Positions 1 through 7,880 of a DNA stretch of 10,197 nt are shown in pieces. The stretch comes from Maribacter sp. (GTDB taxonomy: Bacteria > Bacteroidota > Bacteroidia > Flavobacteriales > Flavobacteriaceae): assembly GCA_013001935.1 (NCBI GenBank), contig JABDKZ010000038.1, positions 1 through 10,197 of the forward strand, read 5' to 3'. The notes under the pieces are model-generated. The model saw nothing but the letters and a program-made list of their open reading frames with translations, was not told where the DNA came from and searched no databases. The position numbers were made by a program, and so were the translations under genes. Position 1 is the first letter of the stretch. Each line of letters starts with the position of its first letter.

Positions 1-299
1 GCAGATACATCCGTTCCGCTCGACAATACATAAGCTATACCAACTACCAAAAGAAAACCGACTATTACAAATAAGGTCTTTTTAAGCCCTTTTGGATTCG
101 CGAAAAGATTCATTAAGGTGAACACCAAACTCGCTACTACTGCAATTCCCAGCAATAGATACGTTATCATGAACATTGCGTTCATTGCACCGCTTTGGGC
201 CGCTTCAGCCGTAGGCATATCTCGCTCTGGCAACATATACCATAGTATAGCGGAGACAACACCAATAACTAACAAAAATATTTTTAAAATTTTATGCAT
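1..299 (-). CDS. small multi-span inner-membrane protein, partial (C-terminus beyond the window)
   Basis: This frame is open from an ATG at 299 to the window edge, giving 99 complete codons with no stop. Three hydrophobic segments are visible: residues about 3-23 (starting MHKILKIFLLVIGVVSAI), 41-63 and 74-92. A short loop with acidic and Ala-rich residues lies between the first two, and a Lys-containing loop (NPKGLKK) between the last two. It begins 24 bases after the stop of the ExbB-like gene on the same strand, so the two are probably co-transcribed. I infer that it belongs to the same Ton/Tol-type cluster, in which exbD genes would be expected further downstream, outside the window. No enzymatic motif is visible and I do not recognise a named family. 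The start is the first ATG in the frame; an overlapping ATG at 304 is out of frame and closes after four codons. Confidence 0.75.
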   Translation of the reverse strand, partial: MHKILKIFLLVIGVVSAILWYMLPERDMPTAEAAQSGAMNAMFMITYLLLGIAVVASLVFTLMNLFANPKGLKKTLFVIVGFLLVVGIAYVLSSGTDVS

Positions 300-323
300 G
301 ATACATTTTGTATTAAGTCCGAC

Positions 324-1073
324 TTATTTTTTATGGTCCACTAACATATCAATCAATGAGATTGATGAATCTTCCATATCATTTACGATACTATCTATCT
401 TAGCAATGATATAGTTATAGAAGATCTGAAGTATAATAGCGGTAATAAGACCAAATACAGTTGTTAATAATGCTACTTGGATATCACCTGCAATAAGTGA
501 AGCACTCAAGTTACCGACCGCGCTAATTTTCTGGAAGGCCTGAATCATACCGATTACCGTCCCCATGAAACCAAGCATTGGTGCAATTGCGATGAATAAC
601 GATAACCATGAAACATTTTTCTCTAATTGTCCCATTTGTACACCACCATAAGCTACAACTGATTTCTCTGCAGATTCAACGCTCTCGTCTGCCCTATCTA
701 ATCCTTGATAGTAAATTGATGCAACAGGCCCTTTTGTATTTCTACAAACTTCCTTGGCGGCTTCAACACCTCCTGATGCCAATGCATCTTCAACTTGTTG
801 TTTTAATTTCGTTGTATTGGTAGTAGCCATGTTCAGATATATGATTCTTTCGATGGCAACTGCCAAACCTAGAATCAAACACAAAAGAACAATACCCATA
901 AAACCGGCACCACCAGTTATGAACATTTCTTTTAGAACTTGGGTAAAACCTTTACTAGCTTCTGGAGCTGCATCTTGGTATATCGCTGCCGCTGCTGAAA
1001 CATTTGCACTTACCGTATTTGTACCTGCTACAAATAACCCGGCTAAAGCCAGGATAGAGAATGATCTTTTCAT
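324..1073 (-). CDS. exbB: MotA/TolQ/ExbB proton-channel family protein (ExbB-like)
   Basis: This is probably the channel subunit of a TonB-ExbB-ExbD motor, which uses the proton gradient to energise outer-membrane transport. With an ATG start at 1073 it has 249 residues. The N-terminus (MKRSFSILALAGLFVAG...) looks like a signal peptide or an additional membrane segment. It is followed by TM at about 56-79 ending in the family's ERIIYL, a cytoplasmic domain, TM at about 154-180 carrying the signature APMLGFMGTVIGMIQAF, and TM at about 197-223 containing the family's paired threonines (ALLTTVFGL). The frame can be extended to a TTG at 1082, but ATG at 1073 gives a standard N-terminus preceded by an A-rich leader, so I prefer it. 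A small membrane-protein gene follows after 24 bases. ExbB is favoured over TolQ or MotA by the short cytoplasmic regions and typical Bacteroidota gene order, but the exact subtype is an inference. Confidence 0.88.
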   Translation of the reverse strand: MKRSFSILALAGLFVAGTNTVSANVSAAAAIYQDAAPEASKGFTQVLKEMFITGGAGFMGIVLLCLILGLAVAIERIIYLNMATTNTTKLKQQVEDALASGGVEAAKEVCRNTKGPVASIYYQGLDRADESVESAEKSVVAYGGVQMGQLEKNVSWLSLFIAIAPMLGFMGTVIGMIQAFQKISAVGNLSASLIAGDIQVALLTTVFGLITAIILQIFYNYIIAKIDSIVNDMEDSSISLIDMLVDHKK

Positions 1074-1152
1074 TTTTTTCAAACTTAAATTTAGTTAGTT
1101 AATAGGGTTAAAGATAAAAAAAAAACGTAATATATAAAGTAAAAATTTCTTG

Positions 1153-1240
1153 CAGAGAGGAAGGGATTCGAACCCTCGATACACTTTTGGTGTATACACA
1201 CTTTCCAGGCGTGCGCCTTCGACCACTCGGCCACCTCTCT
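1153..1240 (-). tRNA. tRNA-Ser (anticodon GGA)
   Basis: Read on the minus strand, the 88 bases fold as a class II tRNA. The acceptor stem AGAGAGG pairs perfectly with CCTCTCT, the D-arm is GCC...GGC, and the anticodon loop CTGGAAA presents GGA. A long variable arm has six pairs (ATACAC/GTGTAT), typical of tRNA-Ser. The T-arm has stem GAGGG/CCCTT around TTCGAAT. The discriminator is G, as usual for serine, and the 3' CCA is not encoded (the sequence continues CAA). It decodes UCC and UCU. It lies between ansA and the ExbB gene on the same strand. Confidence 0.97.
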
Positions 1241-1307
1241 AGATTAGCCTTAAAGGTTTGCCAATTAACAAAAAAATAATCGAGTAATAAAATTTAATAC
1301 ACCTTTT

Positions 1308-2342
1308 TTATCGCATTTCGCCTCGCAATGAAGTTTCAAAAATAGTTTTGAACATTGTTGAAGAAACATTACTTCCCAATAAATACATAAGCTTGGTAAT
1401 TGCAGCCTCGGTCGTAATATCCTTTCCATTAATGACTTGCATCTTTTTTAAGCCCTTACTGGTTACATACTGCCCCATTATAACACTACCTCCAGAACAC
1501 TGCGTTACGTTAACAATATGCATTCCACGATCAATGGCGTTTTTCAAACAATTTAAAAGCCATTTTTCAGTTGGGGCGTTTCCAGCACCATAAGTCTCGA
1601 GCACCAATGCCTTTAAATTTGGAATATTAAGAACACTAGTTAGTACAGATTCATTAAGGCCCGGAAATATTTTCAAAATGGCCACATTCGTATCCATCAG
1701 TTTATGGACTTTTAATTTTTTTCTGGGTTTGGCCTTCTTAATATATTCCTTATACACTTTCAAATGAACCCCGGATTCTGCCAATGGTGGATAATTCAAT
1801 GAATTAAAAGCTTGGAATTGTTCAGCATTGATTTTTGTTGTTCTATTGGCCCTATAAAGCTTGTATTCAAAATAAAGACCTACTTCTTGAATAACCGATA
1901 CCCCCTTCTCCTGAAGGGCAGCAATTTGAATAGATGTAATTAAATTTTCTTTGGCATCTGTCCGTAGATCTCCGATAGGCAACTGTGACCCTGTAAATAT
2001 CACTGGTTTAGACAAATTTTCTAACATAAAACTCAAGGCCGAAGCGGTATAGCTCATAGTATCGCTTCCATGCAGGACCACAAATCCTTCATAATTTGCG
2101 TAATTGCTTTCAATAAGTGCTGCGATTGTGGCCCAATGTTCAGGATTCATATTCGATGAATCCAAGGGCGGCTCAAATGAAACGCTTTCAATATTACATT
2201 CCAATTGGTTCAACTCGGGAATATTTTTTAACAAGGTATTAAAGTCGAAGGCCTTTAGTGCCCCTGATTCGTAGTCCTTAACCATCCCGATGGTACCACC
2301 GGTGTAAATCAGTAAGATGTTCGGTTTTTTATCCATGGTCAT
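1308..2342 (-). CDS. ansA: type I (cytoplasmic) L-asparaginase
   Basis: The enzyme hydrolyses L-asparagine to aspartate and ammonia in the cytoplasm. The 344-residue product has no signal peptide, and its length fits type I enzymes. The first active-site motif TGGTIG is at residues 14-19, with the probable nucleophile Thr14. Substrate-binding DSSNM follows near 61-65, and the second motif is at about 91-95. That second motif reads HGSDT rather than the usual HGTDT, replacing the motif threonine by serine but keeping a hydroxyl. LYRANRTTK (about 162-170) and GAGNAP (about 252-257) are typical of this type. A TQC segment near 280-282 corresponds to the region of the E. coli AnsA allosteric cysteine. 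The ATG at 2342 shares its A with the tatD stop (TGATG), indicating translational coupling. Alternative starts are TTG at 2345 and ATG at 2336. Confidence 0.93.
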   Translation of the reverse strand: MTMDKKPNILLIYTGGTIGMVKDYESGALKAFDFNTLLKNIPELNQLECNIESVSFEPPLDSSNMNPEHWATIAALIESNYANYEGFVVLHGSDTMSYTASALSFMLENLSKPVIFTGSQLPIGDLRTDAKENLITSIQIAALQEKGVSVIQEVGLYFEYKLYRANRTTKINAEQFQAFNSLNYPPLAESGVHLKVYKEYIKKAKPRKKLKVHKLMDTNVAILKIFPGLNESVLTSVLNIPNLKALVLETYGAGNAPTEKWLLNCLKNAIDRGMHIVNVTQCSGGSVIMGQYVTSKGLKKMQVINGKDITTEAAITKLMYLLGSNVSSTMFKTIFETSLRGEMR

Positions 2343-3109
2343 CAAATTCCAAATATTTCCAATGCATTTTGCGTGGTAATCTCGGCTATCTCTTTTTGGT
2401 CTTTCCCATAGATAATAGACAACTTCTCCAAAACTTCTATAAGGTAAGCACTTGTATTGCGTTTTCCTCTGTAGGGCGCCGGCGCCAGATAGGGCGAATC
2501 TGTTTCAAGCACAATATGTTTTAAATCCAACTCATTTAAAAAAGTATCGATTTTACCGTTCTTAAAGGTAACGACGCCGCCAATTCCTAATTTCATATTA
2601 TAAGAAATTGCCTTTTTTGCCTGATCTAATGTTCCAGTAAAGCAATGAAAAATACCGAATAGCCCATGCCCTTTCTCTAGTTCAAGTATCTCGAAAATTT
2701 CGTCAAATGAATCCCTACAATGAATAACTATGGGCATTTTATATTTTTTAGCCAATCTAATTTGAAATTGAAAAGCTTCTTGTTGTTCTTTCAAAAATGT
2801 TTTGTCCCAATATAAATCGATACCTATTTCCCCAACGGCATAAAATTTTCTTTTGGCCAACATCTCTTCAACATGCTGTAATTCTTCCAAGAAGTTTTTC
2901 TTTACATGGGTGGGGTGTAAACCCATCATCAAGAACATATTTTCAGGATAGGCTTTTTCCAATGCTAACATGGCCTTGGTATAGGTTGAGTCTATTGCAG
3001 GAATAAAAAAACGTTTCACTCCCAGGGCCATGGCTTTTTGGATTTCCTCATCCCTATCCTCATCAAAGGCCTCGCTATACAAGTGGGTATGTGTATCGGT
3101 CAAGATCAT
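2342..3109 (-). CDS. tatD: TatD family metal-dependent hydrolase (probable DNase)
   Basis: TatD-family enzymes are cytoplasmic TIM-barrel phosphoesterases, several of which have demonstrated DNase activity. All expected metal-site residues are visible in the 255-residue product: HTH at 7-9 near the N-terminus, Glu94 in GEIGID, His130 in VIHCRDS, His155 in FHCFTG, and Asp204 in ETDSPYLAP. The full length matches the family's usual 250-265 residues. The frame extends six bases further to a TTG at 3115, but ATG at 3109 gives the canonical start MILTDTHTHL and is preferred. The stop overlaps the ansA start by one base, so the two form an operon. Which paralogue this is (TatD, YcfH or YjjV type) cannot be decided here; the role in DNA repair or RNA turnover is inferred from the family only. 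Confidence 0.93.
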   Translation of the reverse strand: MILTDTHTHLYSEAFDEDRDEEIQKAMALGVKRFFIPAIDSTYTKAMLALEKAYPENMFLMMGLHPTHVKKNFLEELQHVEEMLAKRKFYAVGEIGIDLYWDKTFLKEQQEAFQFQIRLAKKYKMPIVIHCRDSFDEIFEILELEKGHGLFGIFHCFTGTLDQAKKAISYNMKLGIGGVVTFKNGKIDTFLNELDLKHIVLETDSPYLAPAPYRGKRNTSAYLIEVLEKLSIIYGKDQKEIAEITTQNALEIFGI

Positions 3110-3199
3110 CTTCAAGTTTTAATATATTCCCTAAAGAACGATAAAGTAGGCTCTGAAAATTAAAGCTGCTTTACGCCTTAGTTGCTTCATTTTATGGAA

Positions 3200-3207
3200 C
3201 AAAAATA
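3200..3207 (-). promoter_or_regulatory. candidate -7 element for tatD-ansA
   Basis: The minus strand reads TATTTTTG, an exact match to the Bacteroidota -7 consensus TAnnTTTG, about 90 bases upstream of the tatD ATG. A TTTG lies upstream, but with only 13 bases between, shorter than the usual spacing for the -33 element. The match is therefore suggestive only; such words occur by chance in A+T-rich DNA. Confidence 0.25.
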
Positions 3208-3231
3208 GCCTTATCTTTATCAAAAAAATAG

Positions 3232-3684
3232 ATGTTGAGCCTTAAAAAGTTTTTAAAGAATAAAAACTACATTCGAGTACCTCTGGTATTCACCGCAACC
3301 AACCATTTTGAGGTAATTGCGAAAATCAATGGTATTTCTGGTCGATTTATTTTAGATACCGGTGCATCGAACACTTGTATAGGGATGGATAAAATTGAAT
3401 TCTTCAATCTTATTTCAAAGGAATCTGAGGTAAAAGCAGCTGGTGCAGGCGCAACCAATATGGAAACCTTAATATCAACTAAAAACAACATCCAAATTGG
3501 CAAGTGGCGCAAAGAAAAACAAAAAATAGTATTATTTGATTTAACACACGTGAACGAAGCCCTTACCACCCATGAGGCCCTACCTGTAGATGGTATCATA
3601 GGCGCCGATGTCCTTAAAAAAGCAAAGGCCATAATTGACTATAAAAAAGGCTATGTTTACTTAAAACAAAAAGGCCCGAAATAA
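3232..3684 (+). CDS. retropepsin-like aspartic protease (clan AA), single domain
   Basis: The 150-residue protein has the layout of bacterial retropepsin-like aspartic proteases, in which one domain supplies one catalytic aspartate and the active enzyme would be a homodimer. The active-site motif is FILDTGAS at residues 39-46, with catalytic Asp42. The second family hallmark, a hydrophobic-hydrophobic-Gly segment, appears as DGIIGADVL at 120-128, followed by a strand (AIIDY) and a basic C-terminus. No signal peptide or obvious membrane anchor is present; residues 1-13 are rich in Lys, so a cytoplasmic location is likely. The substrate is unknown. The gene stands alone, divergent from tatD and convergent with odhB. 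Its stop codon lies inside the loop of the terminator hairpin. ATG at 3232 is the only reasonable start, preceded by an A-rich leader. Confidence 0.87.
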   Translation: MLSLKKFLKNKNYIRVPLVFTATNHFEVIAKINGISGRFILDTGASNTCIGMDKIEFFNLISKESEVKAAGAGATNMETLISTKNNIQIGKWRKEKQKIVLFDLTHVNEALTTHEALPVDGIIGADVLKKAKAIIDYKKGYVYLKQKGPK

Positions 3685-3698
3685 CTTCGGGCCTTTTT
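3668..3698. terminator. bidirectional intrinsic terminator between the protease gene and odhB
   Basis: AAGGCCCGAA (3671-3680) and TTCGGGCCTT (3686-3695) form a perfect 10-bp G+C-rich stem with a 5-base loop. Flanking A and T tracts extend the pairing to about 13 bp and supply a U-run in both transcripts. It therefore can end both the plus-strand protease gene and the minus-strand odhAB operon, whose stop is 18 bases away. The protease TAA (3682-3684) falls in the loop. Confidence 0.93.
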
Positions 3699-3715
3699 TC
3701 AATGCAATACTGAAA

Positions 3716-4930
3716 TTACATTTCCAAAGCTTTTTTCACATCATTGTCCATCAAAATATCTTCTGGACTTTCCAGTGCTTCTTTTACAGCTACCAAGAAT
3801 CCGACCGACTCCTTACCATCAATAATCCTATGATCATAGGATAAGGCTACATACATAATTGGTGCAATTACTACTTCGCCATTTTTTGCTATAGGTCTTT
3901 CAACAATATTGTGCATTCCTAAAATGGCACTTTGTGGTGGATTAATTATAGGTGTAGACAGCATTGAACCAAATACGCCCCCATTGGTGATGGTAAATGT
4001 ACCACCAGTCATTTCATCAACTGTTATCTCCCCATCACGTGCGCGTATGGCCAAGCGTTTCACCTCTGATTCTACCCCTCTAAAGCTTAATTTTTCAGCA
4101 TTCCGTATAACAGGTACCATTAATCCTTTTGGTCCAGATACAGCGATGCTAATATCAGCAAAATCATAAGATATCATTTCCTTACCATCGATCATAGAAT
4201 TGACCGCCGGATAAAGTTCAAGAGCCCTTACAACCGCTTTTGTAAAAAATGACATAAACCCAAGGCTTACCCCGTGTTTTTCTTTAAAAGCTTCTTTATA
4301 AGTTTTTCGCAAAGCAAAAATAGGAGTCATGTCAACTTCATTGAAAGTAGTCAACATAGCGGTTTCATTCTTAGCCGCAACAAGACGTTCAGCCACTTTT
4401 CTTCGTAACATTGAAAGTTTTGAACGTGTTTCACCTCGATTACCACCAGGTAAAGGAGTACCCATTGATGGTACGGCCTTTACTGCATCTTCCTTGGTTA
4501 TTCTGCCATCCCTGCCTGTGCCTTTAATCCCTGCCCCATCAATATTTTTTTCAGCCAATATTTTTTTTGCAGCTGGAGAAGCTGTCCCAGTTGCGTAGGT
4601 CTCTTCACTTTTCGTCTCGCCCTTTGGAGCAATTTCCGCTGGTTTTGTCTCAGCAGCTTTCGCACTTGTCGCAGCCACACCTTCCGGTTTAGCCGCAGAT
4701 GTATCTATTAGACAAACAACAGCGCCTACCTCAACAGCATCACCCACCTCAGCTTTTAAAGTGATTGTGCCACTCTGTTCTGCTGGAAGCTCCAAGGTTG
4801 CCTTATCGGAATCTACTTCAGCAATTGCTTGGTCTTTTTCTACATAATCACCATCTTCAACCAACCATTCCGCAATTTCAACTTCTGTAATCGATTCGCC
4901 CGGCGAAGGGACTTTCATTTCTAAAATCAT
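3716..4930 (-). CDS. odhB: 2-oxoglutarate dehydrogenase E2: dihydrolipoyllysine-residue succinyltransferase
   Basis: E2 transfers the succinyl group from lipoamide to CoA and forms the core of the cytoplasmic 2-oxoglutarate dehydrogenase complex in the TCA cycle. The 404 residues show the full domain order. The lipoyl domain at 1-77 has its attachment Lys43 in [11 protein letters not shown]. An Ala/Lys/Glu-rich linker covers about 78-112, and a peripheral-subunit-binding domain about 116-152 ([15 protein letters not shown], then [17 protein letters not shown] sequence). The catalytic domain at about 170-404 contains the active-site SYDHRIIDG, with His367 and Asp371. The segment [13 protein letters not shown] marks it as a succinyl- rather than acetyltransferase. 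Its ATG overlaps the odhA stop by four bases (ATGA), so translation is coupled. Often named sucB. There is a single lipoyl domain, as usual for this enzyme. Confidence 0.97.
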   Translation of the reverse strand: MILEMKVPSPGESITEVEIAEWLVEDGDYVEKDQAIAEVDSDKATLELPAEQSGTITLKAEVGDAVEVGAVVCLIDTSAAKPEGVAATSAKAAETKPAEIAPKGETKSEETYATGTASPAAKKILAEKNIDGAGIKGTGRDGRITKEDAVKAVPSMGTPLPGGNRGETRSKLSMLRRKVAERLVAAKNETAMLTTFNEVDMTPIFALRKTYKEAFKEKHGVSLGFMSFFTKAVVRALELYPAVNSMIDGKEMISYDFADISIAVSGPKGLMVPVIRNAEKLSFRGVESEVKRLAIRARDGEITVDEMTGGTFTITNGGVFGSMLSTPIINPPQSAILGMHNIVERPIAKNGEVVIAPIMYVALSYDHRIIDGKESVGFLVAVKEALESPEDILMDNDVKKALEM

Positions 4931-7755
4931 TCTTCTAAACGTTTGATAATTTGTTGATATTCTTTTTTTCTAGTCATGTTGTCTTTTCTTTGGTCAAAGA
5001 CATAATCTATAACTTGTTGATGCCTGTTTTTTGAGCGCACCGCACTACCGGCCGCTGGGGAGGCATAATATCTTCTTGAAGCCACACGGAACCTCTTGGC
5101 TTCACTATAATGCATCATAATATGGCTCCAAGCTCCCATATTTCGGGGTTCTTCTTGGGCCCAAACTAAATCATCAGTCGTGCTGTACTTTTCAAGTATA
5201 GCATTCATTTGCTTGGTCGGTAAAGGGAATAATTGCTCAATCCGAACCAAGGCTACATCATCCCTATTCGTTTTCTCCTTTTCATCCAATAAATCATAAT
5301 AAAACTTACCTGTAGTAAACACCAATGTTTTTACTTTTTTCGGATCAGCAGAAGCATCATCGAGCACCTCAATAAATCTTCCAGAGGTAAACTCCTCTAC
5401 TGTTGAAACCGCTTTAGGGTGACGCAATAGACTTTTTGGGGTAAAAACAACCAATGGTTTCCTAAAATTCACCTTCATTTGTCTTCTCAGAATATGAAAC
5501 ATTTGAGCAGGTGTGGTCACATCGGCAATATACATATTGTCTCTCGCACATAATTGCAGATATCTTTCCATACGGGCAGAAGAATGCTCAGCACCCTGCC
5601 CTTCATATCCATGGGGCAACAACATCACCAGTCCGTTTTGTAATTTCCATTTGTCCTCTGCTGCCGATATGTATTGATCAATCATAATTTGGGCCCCATT
5701 ACTAAAATCCCCAAATTGTGCCTCCCATATGGTCAAGGTATTTGGGCTAGCCATCGCATACCCATAATCAAATCCTACTACGGCGTATTCTGATAGTAGG
5801 GAATTGTAAATCTGGAATTGACCTTGCTTATCAGAAATATGATTCAACAACATTACCTCTTCTTCACTTTCCTCAACCTTCATCACAGCATGTCTATGCG
5901 AAAATGTTCCTCTTTCAACATCCTGACCGGTCATACGAACACCAAAACCTTCTTCCAATAAGGTGCCATAGGCCAATAACTCTCCCATTGCCCAATCCAG
6001 TCTATTGGACTCAAAGAACATTTTCTTTCGCTCATTGACCAACTTGACTACTTTCCTTAAAAACTTTTTGTCTTCTGGTAGCTCTGTAATGACTTTTGCA
6101 ATATGGGATAATTTGTTACTATCAAAGCTAGTATCTACGGGATCTAACATCGCCCATTCACGAACTGGCTTAAATCCCTTCCATTCATCGGCCATAAAAG
6201 GAGTAATAATGGTCTTATCCTCCTTTCTTGAATCTTCCAGTTCCTCTTCCAAAGTAGCTTTGTATTCAAGCTCTAGTTGTTTAACAAAACCTTCTTCAAC
6301 AACCCCTTCGGCCAATAACTTTTCTGCATAAATATCCCTTGGGTTCTTATGCTTCGCAATTACCTTGTAAAGTTTAGGTTGTGTAAATCTAGGTTCATCA
6401 CCTTCATTATGTCCATACTTTCTATACCCTAACAAGTCTATAAAAACATCGGCGTTAAAGCGCATTCTATATTCAAGTGCAAACAAGGCCGCATGACAAA
6501 CAGCTTCAACATCATCGGCATTTACATGTAAAACCGGGCTCAATGTCACCTTACCTACATCGGTACAATACGTTGAAGTTCTTGCGTCTAAATAATTCGT
6601 TGTGAAACCTATCTGGTTATTTACGACCATATGGATGGTTCCGTTGGTCCGGTAGCCATCAAGTTTTGCCATTTGAACCAATTCATAGGCAATACCCTGA
6701 CCGGCAATGGCAGCATCACCGTGTACTACGATAGGCAAGACCTTCGAGAAATCATTACTGTAATGCGCATCCTGTTTTGCTCTGGCAATTCCTTCAACAA
6801 CAGCTCCGACTGTTTCTAGGTGGGACGGATTTGGTGCAATATTCATTTTAATTTTGCTTCCACTATCAGATTTTCTATCCGAGGTCCAACCCAGGTGATA
6901 CTTCACATCCCCATCAAAAATTTCCTGCTCATAATCCTTACCATCAAACTCACTAAAAATATCTTTTGCCGATTTACCGAAAATATTGGTCAATACGTTT
7001 AAACGTCCTCTATGGGCCATGCCCATAACAAACTGTTCAACCCCCATTTCCGCCGCCCTTTCAACGATAACATCCAAAGCAGGAATCAAGGATTCATTAC
7101 CCTCGAGCGAAAATCTTTTCTGACCTACATATTTCGTATGAAGAAACCCTTCGAAGGCGACTGCTTGATTCAATTTTTTGAGAATATGTTTTTTGCGTTC
7201 CTTATCAAAATCAGGGTGATTAGCATTAACATTTATCCAATTTTGAATCCATTCAACAAGTTCAGGTTTTCGAATATACATATACTCTACCCCAATAGCA
7301 TCGCAATAAATTTTTTGTAGATGTTCTAGTATGTCGCGCAAAGGTTTTGGGCTAATACCAATAATCTCGCCCGCTTTGAAAACCGTATCCAAATCACTGG
7401 AAGACAAATCGAAATTTTCAATATCCAAAGTTGGTTCACACTTTCTTCGTTCTCGAACCGGATTTGTTTTTGTAAACAAATGGCCACGACTGCGATAAGC
7501 GTTGATCAACCTAATGACCTGAAATTCTTTATGTAATTCTTCAGGGACCTTACCTCCTTCACCCAATACAGCAACATTTAATTCTTCTCGCGAAGAAAAG
7601 TCAAGCTCATCCAAAGAGCTCTCAACCCCAAAATCAAAGCCTTGAAAAAAAGCCCGCCAACTAGGTTCAACACTATCCGGATTCTTTAAATACTTATCGT
7701 ATAATTCTGCAAAAAATGAGGTGTGTGCAGTGTTTAAAAAGGAATATTTATCCAT
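4927..7755 (-). CDS. odhA: 2-oxoglutarate dehydrogenase E1 (thiamine diphosphate-dependent)
   Basis: E1 decarboxylates 2-oxoglutarate and succinylates the lipoyl group of E2, the rate-setting TCA step. The 942 residues match the family's usual 900-950. The short N-terminal helix region that engages the complex is at about 3-40 ([20 protein letters not shown]). The ThDP-binding half contains [11 protein letters not shown] (245-255), PSHLE (310-314), and the ThDP/Mg motif HGDAA (345-349) through NNQIGF (379-384). The pyrimidine-domain half includes [20 protein letters not shown] (717-736). The C-terminal domain has [10 protein letters not shown] (867-876) and YYASPAAGS (896-904). It is first in an operon with odhB (ATGA overlap) and is divergent from the barrel-protein gene. 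It is not the mycobacterial KGD-type fusion, because no succinyltransferase domain is present at the N-terminus. Often named sucA. Confidence 0.97.
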   Translation of the reverse strand: MDKYSFLNTAHTSFFAELYDKYLKNPDSVEPSWRAFFQGFDFGVESSLDELDFSSREELNVAVLGEGGKVPEELHKEFQVIRLINAYRSRGHLFTKTNPVRERRKCEPTLDIENFDLSSSDLDTVFKAGEIIGISPKPLRDILEHLQKIYCDAIGVEYMYIRKPELVEWIQNWINVNANHPDFDKERKKHILKKLNQAVAFEGFLHTKYVGQKRFSLEGNESLIPALDVIVERAAEMGVEQFVMGMAHRGRLNVLTNIFGKSAKDIFSEFDGKDYEQEIFDGDVKYHLGWTSDRKSDSGSKIKMNIAPNPSHLETVGAVVEGIARAKQDAHYSNDFSKVLPIVVHGDAAIAGQGIAYELVQMAKLDGYRTNGTIHMVVNNQIGFTTNYLDARTSTYCTDVGKVTLSPVLHVNADDVEAVCHAALFALEYRMRFNADVFIDLLGYRKYGHNEGDEPRFTQPKLYKVIAKHKNPRDIYAEKLLAEGVVEEGFVKQLELEYKATLEEELEDSRKEDKTIITPFMADEWKGFKPVREWAMLDPVDTSFDSNKLSHIAKVITELPEDKKFLRKVVKLVNERKKMFFESNRLDWAMGELLAYGTLLEEGFGVRMTGQDVERGTFSHRHAVMKVEESEEEVMLLNHISDKQGQFQIYNSLLSEYAVVGFDYGYAMASPNTLTIWEAQFGDFSNGAQIMIDQYISAAEDKWKLQNGLVMLLPHGYEGQGAEHSSARMERYLQLCARDNMYIADVTTPAQMFHILRRQMKVNFRKPLVVFTPKSLLRHPKAVSTVEEFTSGRFIEVLDDASADPKKVKTLVFTTGKFYYDLLDEKEKTNRDDVALVRIEQLFPLPTKQMNAILEKYSTTDDLVWAQEEPRNMGAWSHIMMHYSEAKRFRVASRRYYASPAAGSAVRSKNRHQQVIDYVFDQRKDNMTRKKEYQQIIKRLEE

Positions 7756-7788
7756 AAGGGGTTCAATATCTTAACCACAAAATTTGAC

Positions 7789-7796
7789 CAAAAATA
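7789..7796 (-). promoter_or_regulatory. candidate -7 element for odhAB
   Basis: The minus strand reads TATTTTTG, an exact TAnnTTTG match, 33 bases upstream of the odhA ATG. This would give a leader of roughly 25-30 bases. No clear TTG/TTTG -33 element is seen at the usual spacing. Position relative to the start makes this the more credible of the two TATTTTTG words in the window. Confidence 0.4.
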
Positions 7797-7880
7797 CAAT
7801 AATTCCCTTTTCTAAGCGTATGTTAATATGTATTATTGTATAAAGTCAACGCGCATTTGCACAATTCCAAAAATTAGAAT

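Noticed and set aside
754..1098. Plus-strand open frame antisense to the ExbB gene
   Set aside because: The opposite strand encodes clear ExbB signatures; the plus-strand translation has no recognisable features.
1111..1152. Possible terminator after the tRNA (T-runs on the minus strand, ten T)
   Set aside because: No G+C-rich stem precedes the T-run; only weak A/T pairings such as TATATA are possible.
3110..3199. Riboswitch or attenuator in the tatD leader
   Set aside because: The 5' region is A+T-rich without a convincing paired structure or a known aptamer core.
4498..4680. Minus-strand open frame of 60 codons inside odhB
   Set aside because: It overlaps the odhB linker region in another frame; its Lys/Arg/Gln/Leu-rich translation is the shadow of Ala/Lys/Glu-rich linker codons.
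6005..7320. Several plus-strand open frames antisense to odhA
   Set aside because: They are short, mutually unrelated, and lie wholly within a complete, motif-verified odhA. None shows domain features or a plausible start context.
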